Below are positions 52,224 through 62,302 of a stretch of DNA of 64,000 nt, piece after piece. The DNA is taken from contig NZ_CP049834.1 of NCBI RefSeq assembly GCF_019916085.1, positions 914,501 to 978,500 of the forward strand. Reading direction: 5' to 3'. The translations under genes were made by a program, and so were the position numbers. Position 1 is the first letter of the stretch. Each line of letters opens with the position of its first letter. This stretch comes from Aquirufa lenticrescens. Lineage in GTDB: Bacteria; Bacteroidota; Bacteroidia; Cytophagales; Spirosomataceae. Under the pieces are notes generated by a model. It did not search any database, was not told the origin of the DNA, and worked only from the letters and a program-made list of their open reading frames with translations.

Positions 52224-53075
52224 ATGATATTAATCGTTGAAAGTGGTTCGACTAAAACAGCCTGGAGACTGATCAAGGATCCAGCTTCTGCTTATGAAAG
52301 TTTTAGCAGTGCGGGTATTAATCCCTACTACCAAAATACGGCCGAGATTACGGCTGCGCAGCAATCGGTTTTAGCAGGATTTAAAGATTTTCCCATACAA
52401 GCCATCTATTATTATGGCACCGGGGTGACAGGCGAGGCACAATGCGAAGTGATTGCTGCCGCCTTTCGACCTTTTTTCCCTAGCACTTGTTCGCTTGAAA
52501 TACAGAACGACCTCATTGCGGCCGCGAGATCGCTTTGTGGGAAAGAGGCTGGCATTGCGTGCATTTTAGGAACGGGATCGAATTCCGGTTATTGGGATGG
52601 CGGGCGCATTTCGGCGCAAATTCCTCCACTGGGATTTTGGTTAGGTGACGAAGGCAGTGGTGGGCATTTAGGCAAATTATTGCTATTGAGTTATTTGCAT
52701 GGCCAAATGCCCACTGAGATTCGGGCTGTTTTTGAGAAACGCTTTGGGGTAATGGATCGCTTGACCGTCTTAGATAAGGCCTACAAACAAGCCTTTCCTA
52801 ATCGCTGGTTTGCCAGCTTTTCGAAATTCTTATTTGACCATCGACGAGATGCCTTTTGTTATGGTTTGATTGAGCAATCTTTTGATGCTTTTATTTCCCT
52901 CTATTTAAAACGTTATTCGGAAGCACCTGTTTTTCATTTCACCGGTTCTGTGGCATTTTACTATTCAGATATTTTAAAACAAGTGATGAAAAAAAATGGT
53001 TTACCTGTTGGACACATTAGTGAGGGACCGATGGCAGGTCTTTGCTTGTATCATAAGGGGGAATTTTGGCCATAA
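52224..53075 (+). CDS. BadF/BadG-type N-acetylglucosamine kinase-like protein
   Basis: A 283-residue ASKHA-fold sugar kinase candidate. The phosphate-1 loop is VESGSTKTAWRL near the N-terminus; later come IYYYGTGVTG, the phosphate-2 region ACILGTGSNSGYWDGG, and LGFWLGDEGSGGHLGKLLL, all typical of bacterial GlcNAc kinase-like proteins in Bacteroidota. Role: probably phosphorylation of amino sugars released by cell wall recycling or chitin breakdown. It is one base after the cytochrome b5-like gene and 57 bases before the unknown gene. Confidence 0.88.
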   Translation: MILIVESGSTKTAWRLIKDPASAYESFSSAGINPYYQNTAEITAAQQSVLAGFKDFPIQAIYYYGTGVTGEAQCEVIAAAFRPFFPSTCSLEIQNDLIAAARSLCGKEAGIACILGTGSNSGYWDGGRISAQIPPLGFWLGDEGSGGHLGKLLLLSYLHGQMPTEIRAVFEKRFGVMDRLTVLDKAYKQAFPNRWFASFSKFLFDHRRDAFCYGLIEQSFDAFISLYLKRYSEAPVFHFTGSVAFYYSDILKQVMKKNGLPVGHISEGPMAGLCLYHKGEFWP

Positions 53076-53132
53076 TTTCGTAAATTGCGATATTAATAAA
53101 ATGCCTAAGTCAACAAACCTAACACATTGCCT

Positions 53133-54542
53133 ATGACATCGCACATTAAATCCATAGGGACTAAACAAAAAGCACTTCAAATCAATTTAGACCGCAGCAT
53201 TTACGGTTCCTTCGCGGAAATCGGAGCAGGTCAAGATGTAGCGGCTAATTTCTTCAAAGCAGGCGGAGCATCAGGCACCATCGCTAAAACAATCTCCGCC
53301 TACGATATGGCTTTTTCGGATGCCATTTATGGCGAAGAAGCTTCCGGAAAATATGTGTGCGAGCCGCGTTTAATGAAAATGTTAAACCGCGAGTTCAAAT
53401 TATTGAATGTGCGTTTAACGGAATCCGCTTCGGAGAAACGCTTCTTTGCTTTTGCAGACACGGTTTCAGCCTTAAATTTTCAAAAGACAAATGATGCCCA
53501 CGGCTGGATCGGTTTACGTTTCCAATTAACACCGAACGGCGGGTTTAACGATGTCGTTATCCACGTGAATATGTTGGATAATGACAATATTTTGCAACAA
53601 CAGGCATTAGGTGTAATCGGGGTAAATCTCTTGTTTGGCTGCTACCATTACCACGAAGATCCCGAGAAATTACTTTTATCTCTGTTAGACGATTTGTCCA
53701 AAGACCGGATCGAAATCGATATGATTCGCTTCGAGGGGCCGGACTTTAAAGAGGTAGACAATCGCCTAATGTCCTTGTATTTAGTGAAGCACGGGTATAC
53801 GCAGGCGGCGGTTTTTGGACCGGATGGAAAGGTGATGCAGCCCTATGATGCTTTAGCAAAAAAACACATCGTAGCGGTACGTGGACGTTTCCGTCCTGTG
53901 ACTAATATCTTCTCCGATATGTTGAAAAAAGGCGTCGCTCAGTTCGAGCAGGAGCCAGATGTGGATGATGATAAAATCTGTGTACTATCTGAATTAACGC
54001 TGAAAAGTTTAGAGAATGAGACCCACAAAATCGATGAGAAAGACTTCCTTGATCGGGTAGATATCTTGTGTTCTTTAGGCCAAACAGTATTGATCTCTAA
54101 CTTCCACGAATACTTCAAATTAGTGGACTTCTTAAGTCAATTCTCTAAGTTAAAGATGGCTCTCGTAATGGGCATGCCTAATTTAGAATATATCTTTGAG
54201 GAGAAACATTACAAAGACGTTCCGGGTGGGATTATGAGTGCTTTTGGTTGTTTATTTGGCCAAAACATCAAATTATACCTATACCCTACCGTCGCTGAAA
54301 ATGGGGCTATCGTTCAATTAAAGAACTTCGAGCCTGAGGCACATTTGAAAGGTTTGTTCCAATATCTACTGGACAATGAAAAGTTAGCCGAAATCAAAAA
54401 TTACGATGAAAAGCTGATGAATATTCGTACAGATCAGGTACTTGACCTCATTCAAAGTGGAACGGATGAATGGGTTGATTATGTCCCTAAATCTGTCTCA
54501 AAATTAATTAAAGAGCATTCGCTCTTTGGCTACCAAGCCTAA
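53133..54542 (+). CDS. Conserved cytosolic protein of unknown function
   Basis: A 469-residue soluble protein with no signal peptide or membrane segment. The start is the ATG at 53133; a TTG two codons upstream is possible. The N-terminal block YGSFAEIGAGQDVAANFFKA GGASGTIAKTISAYDM (split here) is strikingly Gly/Ala-rich and looks like a conserved active or binding loop. Later there are GWIGLRFQLTPNGGFNDVVI, HVNMLDNDN and VRGRFRPVTNIFSDML. I recall similar proteins in diverse bacteria under inconsistent names, but I cannot assign a function. It has its own bidirectional terminator. Neighbours (GlcNAc kinase, carA) give no firm clue. Confidence 0.85.
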   Translation: MTSHIKSIGTKQKALQINLDRSIYGSFAEIGAGQDVAANFFKAGGASGTIAKTISAYDMAFSDAIYGEEASGKYVCEPRLMKMLNREFKLLNVRLTESASEKRFFAFADTVSALNFQKTNDAHGWIGLRFQLTPNGGFNDVVIHVNMLDNDNILQQQALGVIGVNLLFGCYHYHEDPEKLLLSLLDDLSKDRIEIDMIRFEGPDFKEVDNRLMSLYLVKHGYTQAAVFGPDGKVMQPYDALAKKHIVAVRGRFRPVTNIFSDMLKKGVAQFEQEPDVDDDKICVLSELTLKSLENETHKIDEKDFLDRVDILCSLGQTVLISNFHEYFKLVDFLSQFSKLKMALVMGMPNLEYIFEEKHYKDVPGGIMSAFGCLFGQNIKLYLYPTVAENGAIVQLKNFEPEAHLKGLFQYLLDNEKLAEIKNYDEKLMNIRTDQVLDLIQSGTDEWVDYVPKSVSKLIKEHSLFGYQA

Positions 54543-54543
54543 T

Positions 54544-54575
54544 AAAAAAAGCCCTGATTTCTCAGGGCTTTTTTT
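54544..54575. terminator. Bidirectional terminator between the unknown gene and carA
   Basis: Stem GCCCTGA (54551-54557), loop TTTC, stem TCAGGGC (54562-54568), with seven A before and seven T after. It serves both convergent genes; its right edge touches the carA stop. Confidence 0.93.
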
Positions 54576-55674
54576 ATTTCATTAAATCAATAAACTGATC
54601 AAATAAGTAACGAGAATCGTGTGGTCCTGGACTAGCCTCTGGGTGGTGTTGCACCGAGAATGCTTTGCGTTCTTTCACGCGTAAACCTTCGACTGTTTGG
54701 TCATTCAGGTTAATGTGCGTCAATTCTGCTTGATCAGATGCTTTCAACTCCTCCATCTTCACGGCGAAACCGTGGTTTTGAGAAGTGATTTCTGAAAGTC
54801 CCGTCACTAAGTTTTTCACTGGGTGATTCAAACCGCGGTGACCATTGTGCATTTTGTACGTAGATAAGCCTACTACTTGTGCTAAGATTTGGTGACCTAA
54901 ACAAATCCCGAAAACAGGTTTGTCGCTATTCAAAAATTGCTTCACGGTATCAATCGCATAAGACATCACGGCTGGATCTCCTGGGCCATTCGAAACGAAA
55001 TAACCATCTGGATTCCATGCAGCGATTTCCGCAAAGGTAGTCTTAGCAGGGAATACTTTTAAATAGCATCCGCGCTCCGCAATGTTTGATAAGATGCTTC
55101 TTTTCACTCCTAAATCTAACACCGCTACTTTGCGTTCCGCCTTCTCATCCCCTAAGAAATAGGCTTCTTGCGTACACACTTGAGATGATAATTCTAAGCC
55201 TTCCATCGATGGAATTTTATCCAAAGCGGCTTGTAAAGCTGCCTCATCAAAAATCTCCGATGAGATCAAGCAATTCATCACCCCCTTGGTACGAATGTGA
55301 CGTACTAAAGCGCGCGTATCAATTCCTGAGATCCCAACAATTCCCGCATTAGCCAAATAGTCTTGCAACGAACCATCTGCCGTTTCACGCGAATGAACGC
55401 TAGCAAATTCGTTACACACCATACCGGCGATTTGGACCTTGTTCGATTCTGCCTCTTTCTCTTGCATCACACCGTAATTACCAATGTGAGCCGTCGTGTT
55501 AATAATAACCTGGCCCGCATAAGAGGGATCGGTATAAATTTCTTGATAACCCGTCATACCGGTGTTAAAACAGATCTCACCACCGTGAGTACCTATTTTT
55601 CCTAGTGCTTTCCCGTGGAATATAGTTCCGTCTTGTAATAATAAAACCGCTGGTGTGGACTCGGTAAATCTCAT
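54574..55674 (-). CDS. carA: Carbamoyl-phosphate synthase small subunit
   Basis: Glutamine amidotransferase subunit supplying ammonia for carbamoyl phosphate, precursor of pyrimidines and arginine. The 366 residues have the CarA N-terminal domain (LLLQDGTIFHGKALGKIGTH; NTGMTGYQEIYTDPSYAGQ) and a class I amidotransferase domain with catalytic Cys in VFGICLGHQILAQ and the His/Glu pair in VQHHPEASPGPHDS. Length is normal. The large subunit carB is not in the window. It follows the ribosomal cluster after a terminator. pyrC at 9490 belongs to the same pathway but is unlinked. Confidence 0.98.
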   Translation of the reverse strand: MRFTESTPAVLLLQDGTIFHGKALGKIGTHGGEICFNTGMTGYQEIYTDPSYAGQVIINTTAHIGNYGVMQEKEAESNKVQIAGMVCNEFASVHSRETADGSLQDYLANAGIVGISGIDTRALVRHIRTKGVMNCLISSEIFDEAALQAALDKIPSMEGLELSSQVCTQEAYFLGDEKAERKVAVLDLGVKRSILSNIAERGCYLKVFPAKTTFAEIAAWNPDGYFVSNGPGDPAVMSYAIDTVKQFLNSDKPVFGICLGHQILAQVVGLSTYKMHNGHRGLNHPVKNLVTGLSEITSQNHGFAVKMEELKASDQAELTHINLNDQTVEGLRVKERKAFSVQHHPEASPGPHDSRYLFDQFIDLMK

Positions 55675-55714
55675 AAAATGCTGTTATAAAATAAGGGTCA
55701 AATGCTCATTACCT

Positions 55715-55749
55715 AAAAAAAGGGCTTCAACGGAAAGTTGAAGCCCTTT
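55715..55749 (-). terminator. Terminator of the ribosomal protein/rpoA cluster
   Basis: Stem AAAGGGCTTCAAC (55719-55731), loop GGAAA, stem GTTGAAGCCCTTT (55737-55749), with an A-run at 55715-55720 that gives the T-run on the minus strand. It lies about 22 bases beyond the rplQ stop. Confidence 0.93.
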
Positions 55750-55770
55750 AAAAAAATGGAAAGAGAAAGA

Positions 55771-56352
55771 TTAAGCGTCTTCTCCTTTTTCTTCTGTGGA
55801 CTCCTCAGTTGCTGGTGCTTCTGGAGCAGCTTCTTCAGCTACTACCTCAGCTGCCGGAGCTTCTTCAACAACTTCTGCAGATGGTGCTTCAGCAGCCGCC
55901 ACTGGAGCCGCAGCTTCAGTTGCTTTTGCAGCGCCACCACGACGGCTACGACGAGTTTTACCCGCTTTCTCCGCTGATGCAGCTAACATTGTTTCGTTGA
56001 AGTCAACTAATTCAATGAAGCAGATTTCTGCGTTATCACCTAAACGATTACCTAACTTGATAATACGTGTATATCCACCTGGACGATTCGCTACTTTCTC
56101 AGAAACGATAGAGAACAATTCTTTGATTGCTTCCTTATTTTGTAAATAAGAGAAAACAACACGACGATTGTTAGTACTATCTGTTTTTGACTTTGTGATC
56201 ATTGGCTCTACGTATTTACGTAATTCCTTTGCCTTAGCTACAGTCGTTTGAATACGCTTGTGTAAGATCAAAGATGAAGCCATGTTTGATAACAACGCTG
56301 CTCTGTGAGAGGCTGTTCTTCCTAGGTGATTAAATTTTTTACCGTGTCTCAT
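55771..56352 (-). CDS. rplQ: 50S ribosomal protein L17 with Ala/Glu-rich C-terminal extension
   Basis: Large-subunit protein near the exit tunnel. Residues 1-120 are the conserved L17 core ([38 protein letters not shown]). Residues about 130-193 form a low-complexity acidic tail of Ala, Glu, Val and Pro, absent from the ~127-residue E. coli protein. Such tails occur in other Bacteroidota L17 proteins as I recall. It is the last gene of the cluster, 87 bases after rpoA, and ends in a strong terminator. Confidence 0.97.
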   Translation of the reverse strand: MRHGKKFNHLGRTASHRAALLSNMASSLILHKRIQTTVAKAKELRKYVEPMITKSKTDSTNNRRVVFSYLQNKEAIKELFSIVSEKVANRPGGYTRIIKLGNRLGDNAEICFIELVDFNETMLAASAEKAGKTRRSRRGGAAKATEAAAPVAAAEAPSAEVVEEAPAAEVVAEEAAPEAPATEESTEEKGEDA

Positions 56353-56439
56353 TGTGTTATTTCGTAAGTTAAAAGCTCTTGCGAGCTGCGGTTAGTTTAC
56401 CTCGCGGCAAACCACCTATTACTTTGTTTAAATTATTAA

Positions 56440-57429
56440 TTAATCTTCGTCTAAACGATATTTAGAAACATCCATTCCAAAGGTCAAACCTTTTTCCTCG
56501 ATCAATTGCTCTAATTCAGTTAATGATTTCTTTCCGAAATTACGGAACTTCATCATATCAGAGATTTCTAATTTCGCTAATTCACCTAAAGTGCGAACGT
56601 CAGCTGATTTCAAGCAGTTGTAAGCACGAACAGATAAATCTAAGTCAGCTAATGAAGTCTTCAATAACTTGCGCATGTGAAGTAATTCCTCATCTACTAC
56701 ATTGTCTTCCTCTGCTTTAGGAGTTTCAAATGTCATTGTTTGATCAGAGAACAACATAAAGTGTTGGATCAAGATATACGCTGCACCTTTCAATGCATCT
56801 TCTGGGTGGATTGAACCATCCGTCTCGATATCTAAAACTAACTTCTCATAATCCGTTTTTTGCTCTACACGTGTGTTCTCAATGCTGAACTTCACATTTT
56901 TGATTGGAGTGTAGATGGCATCGATAGCGATGTGTCCGAATGGCAACTCGTTTGCGCGAGGCTCATCTGCGGCAACATAACCACGACCTTTTTCGATTAC
57001 TAAATCAATTTCAACTTCTTTCGAAGAATCTAAATTGCAAATAACCAATTCAGGGTTTAAGATTTGAAAATACGGAGTAAACTTCGCGATATCACCTGCA
57101 GTGATAGCTGTTTGTCCTTTAATTTTCATAGAAACTTTGTTATCCAAAATTTCTTGTGTCTTCTTGAAACGAATTTTTTTCAAGTTCAAGATGATCTCAG
57201 ATACATCTTCGTGAACGCCTTCAATGGCAGAAAATTCGTGTAACACACCAGAAATCTTAACGCTTGTTATAGCATATCCTTCTAATGAAGAAAGTAAGAT
57301 TCTACGAAGTGCGTTACCAATGGTAACACCGTAACCTTTTTCGAGTGGCTTGAACTCAAATAACCCGTGGAAGTCTGTGGCTTTTTCCATCACAACTTTT
57401 TCGGGCATTTGGAATGCTAATATTGACAT
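56440..57429 (-). CDS. rpoA: DNA-directed RNA polymerase subunit alpha
   Basis: Assembly platform of RNA polymerase and contact for regulators. The 329 residues contain the N-terminal dimerisation domain ([36 protein letters not shown], split here) and the C-terminal DNA-binding domain ([38 protein letters not shown]). Length is standard. It lies between rpsD and rplQ as in most bacteria. Confidence 0.99.
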   Translation of the reverse strand: MSILAFQMPEKVVMEKATDFHGLFEFKPLEKGYGVTIGNALRRILLSSLEGYAITSVKISGVLHEFSAIEGVHEDVSEIILNLKKIRFKKTQEILDNKVSMKIKGQTAITAGDIAKFTPYFQILNPELVICNLDSSKEVEIDLVIEKGRGYVAADEPRANELPFGHIAIDAIYTPIKNVKFSIENTRVEQKTDYEKLVLDIETDGSIHPEDALKGAAYILIQHFMLFSDQTMTFETPKAEEDNVVDEELLHMRKLLKTSLADLDLSVRAYNCLKSADVRTLGELAKLEISDMMKFRNFGKKSLTELEQLIEEKGLTFGMDVSKYRLDED

Positions 57430-57503
57430 ATTTCGTAGCTTAAAATGATACTGAAAAAACGTTATTGGTACTCTTAATAAACTCTAGTAATCTCGTTAGG
57501 AGA

Positions 57504-58109
57504 TTACTTAGAGTATAATTCGACAATTGCTTGTTCGTTGAAGTTTTCAGGAATCTGATCTCTTTCTGGCATAGCAACAAATTTACCTACCAATTCAACA
57601 CCATCCCACTCTAACCAGTTGAAGTTCTTAGGAGAACGAGCTGCTAAAGAGTTAGATACTACTTCTAGAGATTTTGATTTTGCACGAACACCTACTAATT
57701 GGCCTGGACGTAAAGAGTAAGATGGCACATTTACTACTTCGCCGTCTACAATGATGTGTTTGTGAATAACTAATTGACGCGCTGCACGACGTGTAGGAGC
57801 AATACCTAAACGATAAACCGTGTTGTCTAAACGTGCTTCACATAATTTGATCAAGTTTTCACCAGTGATCCCTGCTTTAACAGCAGCTTTGTGGAACAAG
57901 TTTTCGAATTGGCGTTCTAAAATACCGTATGTGTATTTTACTTTTTGCTTTTCTTTCAATTGCACTGCGTATTCAGAAACCTTAGAACGTTTTCCTTTAC
58001 CGTGCATACCTGGTGCATAATTTTTACGAGCTAATGCTTTGCTCGGACCTAGAATTGCTTCACCGAAACGACGTGCAATCTTGGATTTGGGACCTGTGTA
58101 TCTAGCCAT
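57504..58109 (-). CDS. rpsD: 30S ribosomal protein S4
   Basis: Primary 16S rRNA-binding assembly protein. The 201 residues begin [20 protein letters not shown] and include the S4 RNA-binding domain ([40 protein letters not shown]). The zinc-type N-terminal cysteines are absent, so this is the zinc-free form. It lies between rpsK and rpoA. Confidence 0.99.
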   Translation of the reverse strand: MARYTGPKSKIARRFGEAILGPSKALARKNYAPGMHGKGKRSKVSEYAVQLKEKQKVKYTYGILERQFENLFHKAAVKAGITGENLIKLCEARLDNTVYRLGIAPTRRAARQLVIHKHIIVDGEVVNVPSYSLRPGQLVGVRAKSKSLEVVSNSLAARSPKNFNWLEWDGVELVGKFVAMPERDQIPENFNEQAIVELYSK

Positions 58110-58210
58110 TTTTTCTTAAAAGTCATTGGACCTCTTATGCCCAATGAAGTAATTAAATTGTGAATAAAAGCGGGGGAAAATAATTACTAATTACCCCTGC
58201 ATAAAAATTA

Positions 58211-58606
58211 TTAAACGCGACGACGTTTAGGAGGACGACATCCATTGTGAGGCATTGGCGTAATATCTTTGATGATAGAAACTTCAATTCCTGAGTTTTG
58301 GATAGTACGGATAGCAGACTCACGTCCAGCTCCTGGTCCTTTTACGAAAACCTCCGCTTTCTTCATTCCTGCTTCAACAGCTACCGCTGCGCAGTTAGAT
58401 GCTGCCATCTGTGCTGCGTAAGGAGTGTTTTTCTTAGACCCACGGAAACCCATCTTTCCTGCTGATGCCCAAGAGATCACTTGACCTGCTGAGTTAGTAA
58501 TGGAGATAATAATGTTGTTAAAGGAAGCTTTGATGTGTACTTGTCCGTTTTGTTCCACGACAACTACTCTCTTCTTCGCTTTATCTTTTCTTTTTGCTTG
58601 TGCCAT
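58211..58606 (-). CDS. rpsK: 30S ribosomal protein S11
   Basis: Platform protein of the small subunit. The 131 residues have the typical [20 protein letters not shown] and the C-terminal [20 protein letters not shown] signature. It is 40 bases after rpsM and upstream of rpsD. Confidence 0.99.
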   Translation of the reverse strand: MAQAKRKDKAKKRVVVVEQNGQVHIKASFNNIIISITNSAGQVISWASAGKMGFRGSKKNTPYAAQMAASNCAAVAVEAGMKKAEVFVKGPGAGRESAIRTIQNSGIEVSIIKDITPMPHNGCRPPKRRRV

Positions 58607-58646
58607 AATTTGAAATGAAATACGAAGAGGTGTTACCCTCTAGTTA

Positions 58647-59024
58647 TTATTTAGTTACTTTTTTCTTGTTAGCAACTGTTTTTCTACGACCCTTACGAGT
58701 ACGTGAGTTGTTCTTAGTGCGTTGACCACGTAATGGAAGACCTTTACGGTGACGTAATCCACGGTAGCAACCGATGTCCATCAAACGTTTGATGTTCAAT
58801 TGAACCTCAGATTTCAACTGACCTTCCGTTTTGAATTCAGCAGCGATGATCGCACGGATAGCGCTAGCCTCCGTATCGTTCCACTCACCAGCTTTCTTGT
58901 CAAACGAAACCGCAGCTTTCGTTAAAATTTTTTGAGCAGTGCTACGACCAATACCGAAAATATAAGTCAACGCAATTTCTCCTCTTTTTTTGTCGGGAAT
59001 ATCAACCCCTGCAATACGAGCCAT
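58647..59024 (-). CDS. rpsM: 30S ribosomal protein S13
   Basis: Head protein of the small subunit contacting L5 and the P-site tRNA. The 125 residues start [20 protein letters not shown] and contain [29 protein letters not shown] (split here), typical of S13. It follows rpmJ. Confidence 0.99.
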   Translation of the reverse strand: MARIAGVDIPDKKRGEIALTYIFGIGRSTAQKILTKAAVSFDKKAGEWNDTEASAIRAIIAAEFKTEGQLKSEVQLNIKRLMDIGCYRGLRHRKGLPLRGQRTKNNSRTRKGRRKTVANKKKVTK

Positions 59025-59070
59025 ATAGGTAATTAATTGTTGTTATTAATCAATTTAAAATTCTGTCGAA

Positions 59071-59187
59071 TTATCCTTGTCTTTGTTTGAACTTAGGATT
59101 CTTCTTGTTGATTACGTAAAGCTTTCCGTGACGACGGATTACTTTGCAATCTGCACTACGTTTTTTGATAGATGCTTTAACTTTCAT
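59071..59187 (-). CDS. rpmJ: 50S ribosomal protein L36, zinc-free type
   Basis: A 38-residue basic protein read directly from the minus strand: it begins [20 protein letters not shown] and ends NPKFKQRQG. Zinc-type L36 proteins have three Cys and one His ligand. Here only one Cys (residue 14) remains, so it is the zinc-independent form. Order infA-rpmJ-rpsM is standard. Confidence 0.97.
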   Translation of the reverse strand: MKVKASIKKRSADCKVIRRHGKLYVINKKNPKFKQRQG

Positions 59188-59218
59188 ATTAACTGTATTT
59201 ATAAAATCAAACCTTAAA

Positions 59219-59437
59219 TTACTTGTATCTGTAAACAATTCTAGCCTTACTTAAATCATAAGGGGACATCTCTAACTTCACCTTATCTCCTGGTAAAATC
59301 TTGATGTAGTGCATCCGCATCTTGCCCGAAATGTGTGCAATGACTTGGTGCGTATTTTCCAATTCTACCCGAAACATCGCGTTCGAAAGAGCTTCCAAAA
59401 TAATTCCGTCTACTTCTATCGAGGACTGTTTGGCCAT
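59219..59437 (-). CDS. infA: Translation initiation factor IF-1
   Basis: A 72-residue OB-fold protein binding the ribosomal A site at initiation. It reads [20 protein letters not shown], then [20 protein letters not shown] and a C-terminal [15 protein letters not shown], all typical of IF-1. It starts 10 bases after map. Confidence 0.99.
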   Translation of the reverse strand: MAKQSSIEVDGIILEALSNAMFRVELENTHQVIAHISGKMRMHYIKILPGDKVKLEMSPYDLSKARIVYRYK

Positions 59438-59447
59438 AATTATTAAT

Positions 59448-60254
59448 TTATATATTCAACAATACTGTTGATGTTTTAATCACTTCTTCAATCGGAGCGA
59501 AGGTCGTCAAAATAATGGGGCCTTCTTTCCCTACCGCAACCGTGTGTTCAAAGTGAGCACTTGGCTTGCGATCTTGTGTTCGGATAGTCCAACCATCCTT
59601 ATCTACTGAGATTTGACGCTTTCCTAAGTTAATCATCGGTTCGATCGCAATGACCATTCCTTCTTTCAACTTAGCTCCTTCCCCGCGGCGGCCATAATTA
59701 GGTACCTCAGGGCTTTCGTGAAGCTTCTTACCTACTCCGTGACCCACAAGCTCTCTCACCACACCGTATCCAAAAGATTCCGTGTAAGATTGAACGGCGA
59801 AACCAATGTCGCCTACTCGTTTGCCAGGTGCGGCTTGATTCAAACCTAAATACAAGGACTCTTTCGTCCGTTGTAGCAATTGAACTACATCCTCAGCGAC
59901 ATTCCCTATTGCATAGGTATAAGCACTATCGGCATGGTAGCCATTTTTATAAACTCCTCCGTCTATCGAAATAATATCTCCCTCTTTCAGGATCAATTCC
60001 CCCGGTAAACCGTGAACCACAACATCGTTCACCGAAATACACAAAGAATACGCGTATTTTTGGCTTCCTACTTGGTAGTTCAAAAAGGATGGATGCGCGG
60101 CATTATCCTTAATGTATTCGTAAGCGATTTTATCAAGTGCCAAAGTACTAACTCCCGGCTGTATGGCCTTCGCAACTTCAGCGTGACATTTCCCTAGGAT
60201 TTCGCCATTCTGTTGAATGATTGCTAATTCCGCGGGTGTCTTTAAATAAATCAT
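59448..60254 (-). CDS. map: Type I methionine aminopeptidase
   Basis: Removes the initiator methionine from nascent proteins. The 268 residues show the two-metal site: His in [10 protein letters not shown], Asp in [19 protein letters not shown], His in [20 protein letters not shown], and Glu in AIEPMINLG and HFEHTVAV. Length is standard. The gene starts one base after the end of secY. Confidence 0.98.
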   Translation of the reverse strand: MIYLKTPAELAIIQQNGEILGKCHAEVAKAIQPGVSTLALDKIAYEYIKDNAAHPSFLNYQVGSQKYAYSLCISVNDVVVHGLPGELILKEGDIISIDGGVYKNGYHADSAYTYAIGNVAEDVVQLLQRTKESLYLGLNQAAPGKRVGDIGFAVQSYTESFGYGVVRELVGHGVGKKLHESPEVPNYGRRGEGAKLKEGMVIAIEPMINLGKRQISVDKDGWTIRTQDRKPSAHFEHTVAVGKEGPIILTTFAPIEEVIKTSTVLLNI

Positions 60255-60255
60255 C

Positions 60256-61578
60256 TTAACGATTAATCAACTCAGAGCGACCTTTCACTCGACCTGATTG
60301 CATTAAACCTTCGTACTTACGCATCAACAAATAACTTTCTATTTGTTGCAATGTATCTAATACCACACCTACCAAGATTAAAAGAGATGTTCCTCCAAAG
60401 AAAGAAGCAAATCCTCTCGTCACGCCAAACAAGTTAGCAACCGCAGGAAGAATCGCGATTAACGATAACATCACTGCACCTGGTAAAGTAATACGATCTA
60501 AAATCGTTGCAATAAATCCAGCTGTTTCTTCACCTGGTTTCACTCCTGGAACAAAACCTCCACCACGTTTCATATCATCAGAGATTTGAGTTGGGTTAAT
60601 GGAGATCGCTGTGTAGAAGAATGTGAACACAATGATTAAGAACGCAAATAATAAATTGTATTGCCATGTCGTGAAATCACCGAAAGCAGAGGCAACCGAG
60701 GAAGCGAATTCTGATTTTTCAGCAAACGACTGAGCTACTAAACCTGGGATAAACATTAAAGCCTGAGCAAAGATGATAGGCATTACACCTGAAGCATTTA
60801 ACTTCAAAGGAATGTACTGACGCTCACCACCTACCGCAGTTGCTTTGCTACCCACTACTTGTTTCGCATATTGAACTGGAATACGGCGAACTGCTTGAGT
60901 TACCATAATCGCACCCATTACAACGAAGAACAATGCAATAATTTCAATGATGAACATTAAAGCACCAGACATTCCACGTGAACCTGCTTCTTGTAAAATA
61001 GACGCTGGGAAACGAGAAACGATACCAATCATGATCAACATCGAGATACCGTTACCGATACCTTTATCTGTAATCTTCTCACCTAACCACATACACAACA
61101 TCGTACCACCAATTAAGATAGCCACGCCATATAAGCGGAAGAACCAAGGATCTACCATAATCGCTTCAGATGGGATCGTTACTTGTAAATAAGTAAAGGC
61201 CTGAGCAGCTGTAACGAAGATCGTTAGGATACGCGTGATTTGGTTTAACTTCTTACGACCTGACTCACCGTCTTTCTGCATTTTTTGGAAATACGGAAGG
61301 GCAATGGTCAATAACTGAATCGCAATCGAAGCAGAGATGTAAGGCATGATACCCAAAGCAAACACCGAAGCATTACTTAAAGCACCGCCTGAAAAGATAT
61401 TTAATAAACCGAAAAGTCCACCTTCTCCTGTTTGAGTCAACTTAGTCGCATCTACACCTGGTAAAGCGATATAAGAACCTAAACGGAAGAACGCAATGAA
61501 AAGAAGCGTATTAATAATACGGCTTCTTAACTCATCGATTGAGAAAATATGCTTGAAAGTTGTTATTAACTTGTTCAT
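60256..61578 (-). CDS. secY: Protein translocase channel subunit SecY
   Basis: Central pore of the Sec translocon in the inner membrane. The 440 residues have ten membrane segments and typical blocks such as YIALPGVDATKL, GIMPYISASIAIQLL, TDKGIGNGISMLIMIGIVSR and the cytosolic loop QYIPLKLNASGVMPIIFAQA. It lies between rplO and map in the usual spc-operon order. Confidence 0.99.
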   Translation of the reverse strand: MNKLITTFKHIFSIDELRSRIINTLLFIAFFRLGSYIALPGVDATKLTQTGEGGLFGLLNIFSGGALSNASVFALGIMPYISASIAIQLLTIALPYFQKMQKDGESGRKKLNQITRILTIFVTAAQAFTYLQVTIPSEAIMVDPWFFRLYGVAILIGGTMLCMWLGEKITDKGIGNGISMLIMIGIVSRFPASILQEAGSRGMSGALMFIIEIIALFFVVMGAIMVTQAVRRIPVQYAKQVVGSKATAVGGERQYIPLKLNASGVMPIIFAQALMFIPGLVAQSFAEKSEFASSVASAFGDFTTWQYNLLFAFLIIVFTFFYTAISINPTQISDDMKRGGGFVPGVKPGEETAGFIATILDRITLPGAVMLSLIAILPAVANLFGVTRGFASFFGGTSLLILVGVVLDTLQQIESYLLMRKYEGLMQSGRVKGRSELINR

Positions 61579-61595
61579 TCGATTAGAATAGAGGA

Positions 61596-62042
61596 TTAAC
61601 CAACAATTGCTTTACCACCAGCAGCTTCAATCGCAGCTTTAGCAGCACCTGAGAAACCTTTCACTGTCACTTCTAATGCTGAAGTTACTGATCCACGAGA
61701 TAAGATTTTCACTAAGTCAGACTTAGATACTAAACCATTCGTATAAAGAGTTTCAAATGTAATCACCTTAGTTCCGATTGCATCAGCTAAAGCTTGCAAT
61801 GTATCCAAGTTAATTGCTTTGTATTCCACACGGTTGTGGTTTTTAAAACCAAACTTAGGAACACGACGTTGTAATGGCATTTGACCACCTTCAAAACCTC
61901 TCTTACGAGAATAACCTGAACGTGATTGAGCACCTTTGTGACCACGAGCAGAAGTTCCGCCTAAACCAGAACCTTGACCACGACCAACTCTTTTTCTAAC
62001 TTTTACTGAGCCTTCTGCAGGCTTTAATGACGATAATTTCAT
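61596..62042 (-). CDS. rplO: 50S ribosomal protein L15
   Basis: Large-subunit protein of 148 residues: MKLSSLKPAEGSVKVRKRVG RGQGSGLGGTSARGHKGAQS (split here) is the typical Gly/Arg-rich N-terminus, followed by FEGGQMPLQRRVPKFGF. It is 17 bases upstream of secY. Confidence 0.99.
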   Translation of the reverse strand: MKLSSLKPAEGSVKVRKRVGRGQGSGLGGTSARGHKGAQSRSGYSRKRGFEGGQMPLQRRVPKFGFKNHNRVEYKAINLDTLQALADAIGTKVITFETLYTNGLVSKSDLVKILSRGSVTSALEVTVKGFSGAAKAAIEAAGGKAIVG

Positions 62043-62088
62043 TCTAATTGGGGCTTAGCGCTGCTGTTTCCAGCAACTCGCATGTTAA

Positions 62089-62268
62089 TTAAATATTTTC
62101 AACTACAATTAAGTGGTTTACGGCACGAATCATACCTGCAATGGCTGGATTCAATTCAACCTCAACACTCTTACGGATTTTACCTAATCCTAAAGCTGCG
62201 ATCGTACGTTTTTGTACTTCTGGGCGCTTAATTGCACTTTTAACTTGAGTAATTTTAACTTTAGACAT
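62089..62268 (-). CDS. rpmD: 50S ribosomal protein L30
   Basis: A 59-residue protein read directly from the minus strand, beginning MSKVKITQVKSAIKRPEVQK and including RTIAALGLGKIRKSVEVELN. Both blocks are the L30 signature, and it lies between rpsE and rplO as expected. Ends in VNHLIVVENI before TAA. Confidence 0.97.
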   Translation of the reverse strand: MSKVKITQVKSAIKRPEVQKRTIAALGLGKIRKSVEVELNPAIAGMIRAVNHLIVVENI

Positions 62269-62302
62269 TGTATGTTCTATTAGAGAGGCTTACGCGCTCT
62301 GA

